DNA from: Pempheris klunzingeri
Taxonomy: Eukaryota; Chordata; Actinopteri; Acropomatiformes; Pempheridae
Direction: 5' to 3'
Assembly (NCBI RefSeq): GCF_042242105.1
Contig: NC_092013.1
Location: 6,366,730 to 6,430,729 of the forward strand
DNA: 64,000 nt
Shown: positions 63,201-64,000 of the stretch, in pieces
Numbering within the stretch: the first letter of the stretch is position 1
How the letters are laid out: every line of letters begins with the position of its first letter
Position numbers and translations under genes: made by a program
Notes under the pieces: model-generated
Databases searched by the model: none
What the model was told of the DNA's origin: nothing
The model's input: only the letters and a program-made list of their open reading frames with translations

Positions 63201-63670
63201 TTTGCTAAGACATGATTCATATCAACTCAACAAGCTGTTTCATATGCTAAATGTCAAGTTATCCTTACACAGACTGTCTCGGTATGACTTGTGTAATTGA
63301 AATGGATCTTTTATCTTTAGTAAAACTCACTGCATGTAATTGTGAATACAGAAATGCTGCATGCTACATACAGTAAACAACCAGGATATGATGCTGTGTG
63401 TTTATTGCCATCAGAAGTACGTAAGAGTTGGTTTTACTGAAAGAGAAAGACCCTGACGGCACCACTTCCTGTCTGATCAGGAAGACTTGAGCGAGCGTGA
63501 AGGAGTCCGGCCGCGCTCCATTTCCACCACCATGACCTGACATTCTGTAACAAGTGCACACACAGTATACAGTTTCTGTTTGAAAGGGTCTAATTTAAAT
63601 ACATACATTTACATACATTATTATTAGTTTTGGACAAGAGGAGGATCACACTTGGCTTCTTTGAAGTCTT
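63133..63670. other. Intergenic DNA, nothing further recognised
   Basis: Apart from the end of repeat A2 (to about 63200), no gene, RNA or repeat is recognised here. Confidence 0.5.
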
Positions 63671-64000
63671 AAGCCGCGTTTCCACCAGCACGACTCGACT
63701 CGGCACGGTTTGGTTGCATTTCCACCAGCCCTAGTACCTGGTACCAGGTACCAGGTACCATTTTAGTCCCTCCTCTGCCGGGGTTCCAAGCGAGCTGAGT
63801 CGAGCTGTGAATGTGACGTCAACATACTGCAGGCCACTGATTGGCCAGGGAGCGGCGTCACATGATGAGTCACAAGAATCAAACCCGCTGTTTTTAAAAC
63901 CCCGGAAACAGACCGAGCGTTTTTATTATTTCTGTGAACGAGGTGAACGGATACACACACAAACCAAACACTCCACGTCCTTAGTTGTGATTGTTTGTGC
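63671..64000. repeat. Interspersed teleost repeat, cut by the window end
   Basis: Starts TTAAGCCGCGTTTCCACCAG and continues with CGACTCGACTCGGCAC and GATTGGCCAGGGAGCGGCGTC, a type I recognise from fish genomes. It holds three overlapping palindromic GGTACCA units at 63739-63759. Its right end is outside the window. Confidence 0.65.

Overview
The window is nuclear DNA of a ray-finned (teleost-type) fish. Genes are split into short exons with GT/AG borders. Introns and intergenic DNA carry CA/TG microsatellites and many fish-type interspersed repeats (TIR-bearing MITEs, a non-LTR tail ending in TATCT repeats, an L2-like tail ending in GGAT units). The proteins are plainly vertebrate. I found no bacterial or viral gene, CRISPR array, tRNA or rRNA. 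All recognised genes lie on the + strand.

Layout. (1) About 1.4-9.2 kb: a seven-coding-exon gene for a ~353-residue protein I do not recognise (acidic Glu run, Arg/Ser-rich block, hydrophilic C-terminal half), with an intron in its 3'UTR. (2) About 9.6-11.7 kb: a beta-crystallin gene, best matching beta-B1 (crybb1), with the one-exon-per-Greek-key layout, a possible lens promoter and an unusual Pro-rich C-terminal tail. (3) About 12.9-55 kb: citron Rho-interacting kinase (cit). I traced 48 coding exons giving ~2,121 aa: kinase, long coiled coil, C1, PH, CNH, an SPGR-repeat tail and a C-terminal QSSV motif. It includes a 24-nt microexon, and the promoter region has CCAAT boxes and a CDE/CHR-like pair. 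(4) About 58.6-61.5 kb: a complete myosin regulatory light chain 2 gene (myl2, slow/cardiac type). The last 2.5 kb is repeats, including one element nested in another.

These genes are not a pathway: crybb1 is a lens structural protein, cit acts in cytokinesis and neurons, and myl2 acts in the sarcomere. Their linkage matches the shared ancestry of human 12q24 (CIT, MYL2) and 22q12 (CRYBB1), which also sit together on mouse chromosome 5.

Exon borders were set by reading splice sites and reading phase by eye. For cit, crybb1 and myl2 they were also checked against remembered features of the mammalian proteins. No alignment or database search was run.
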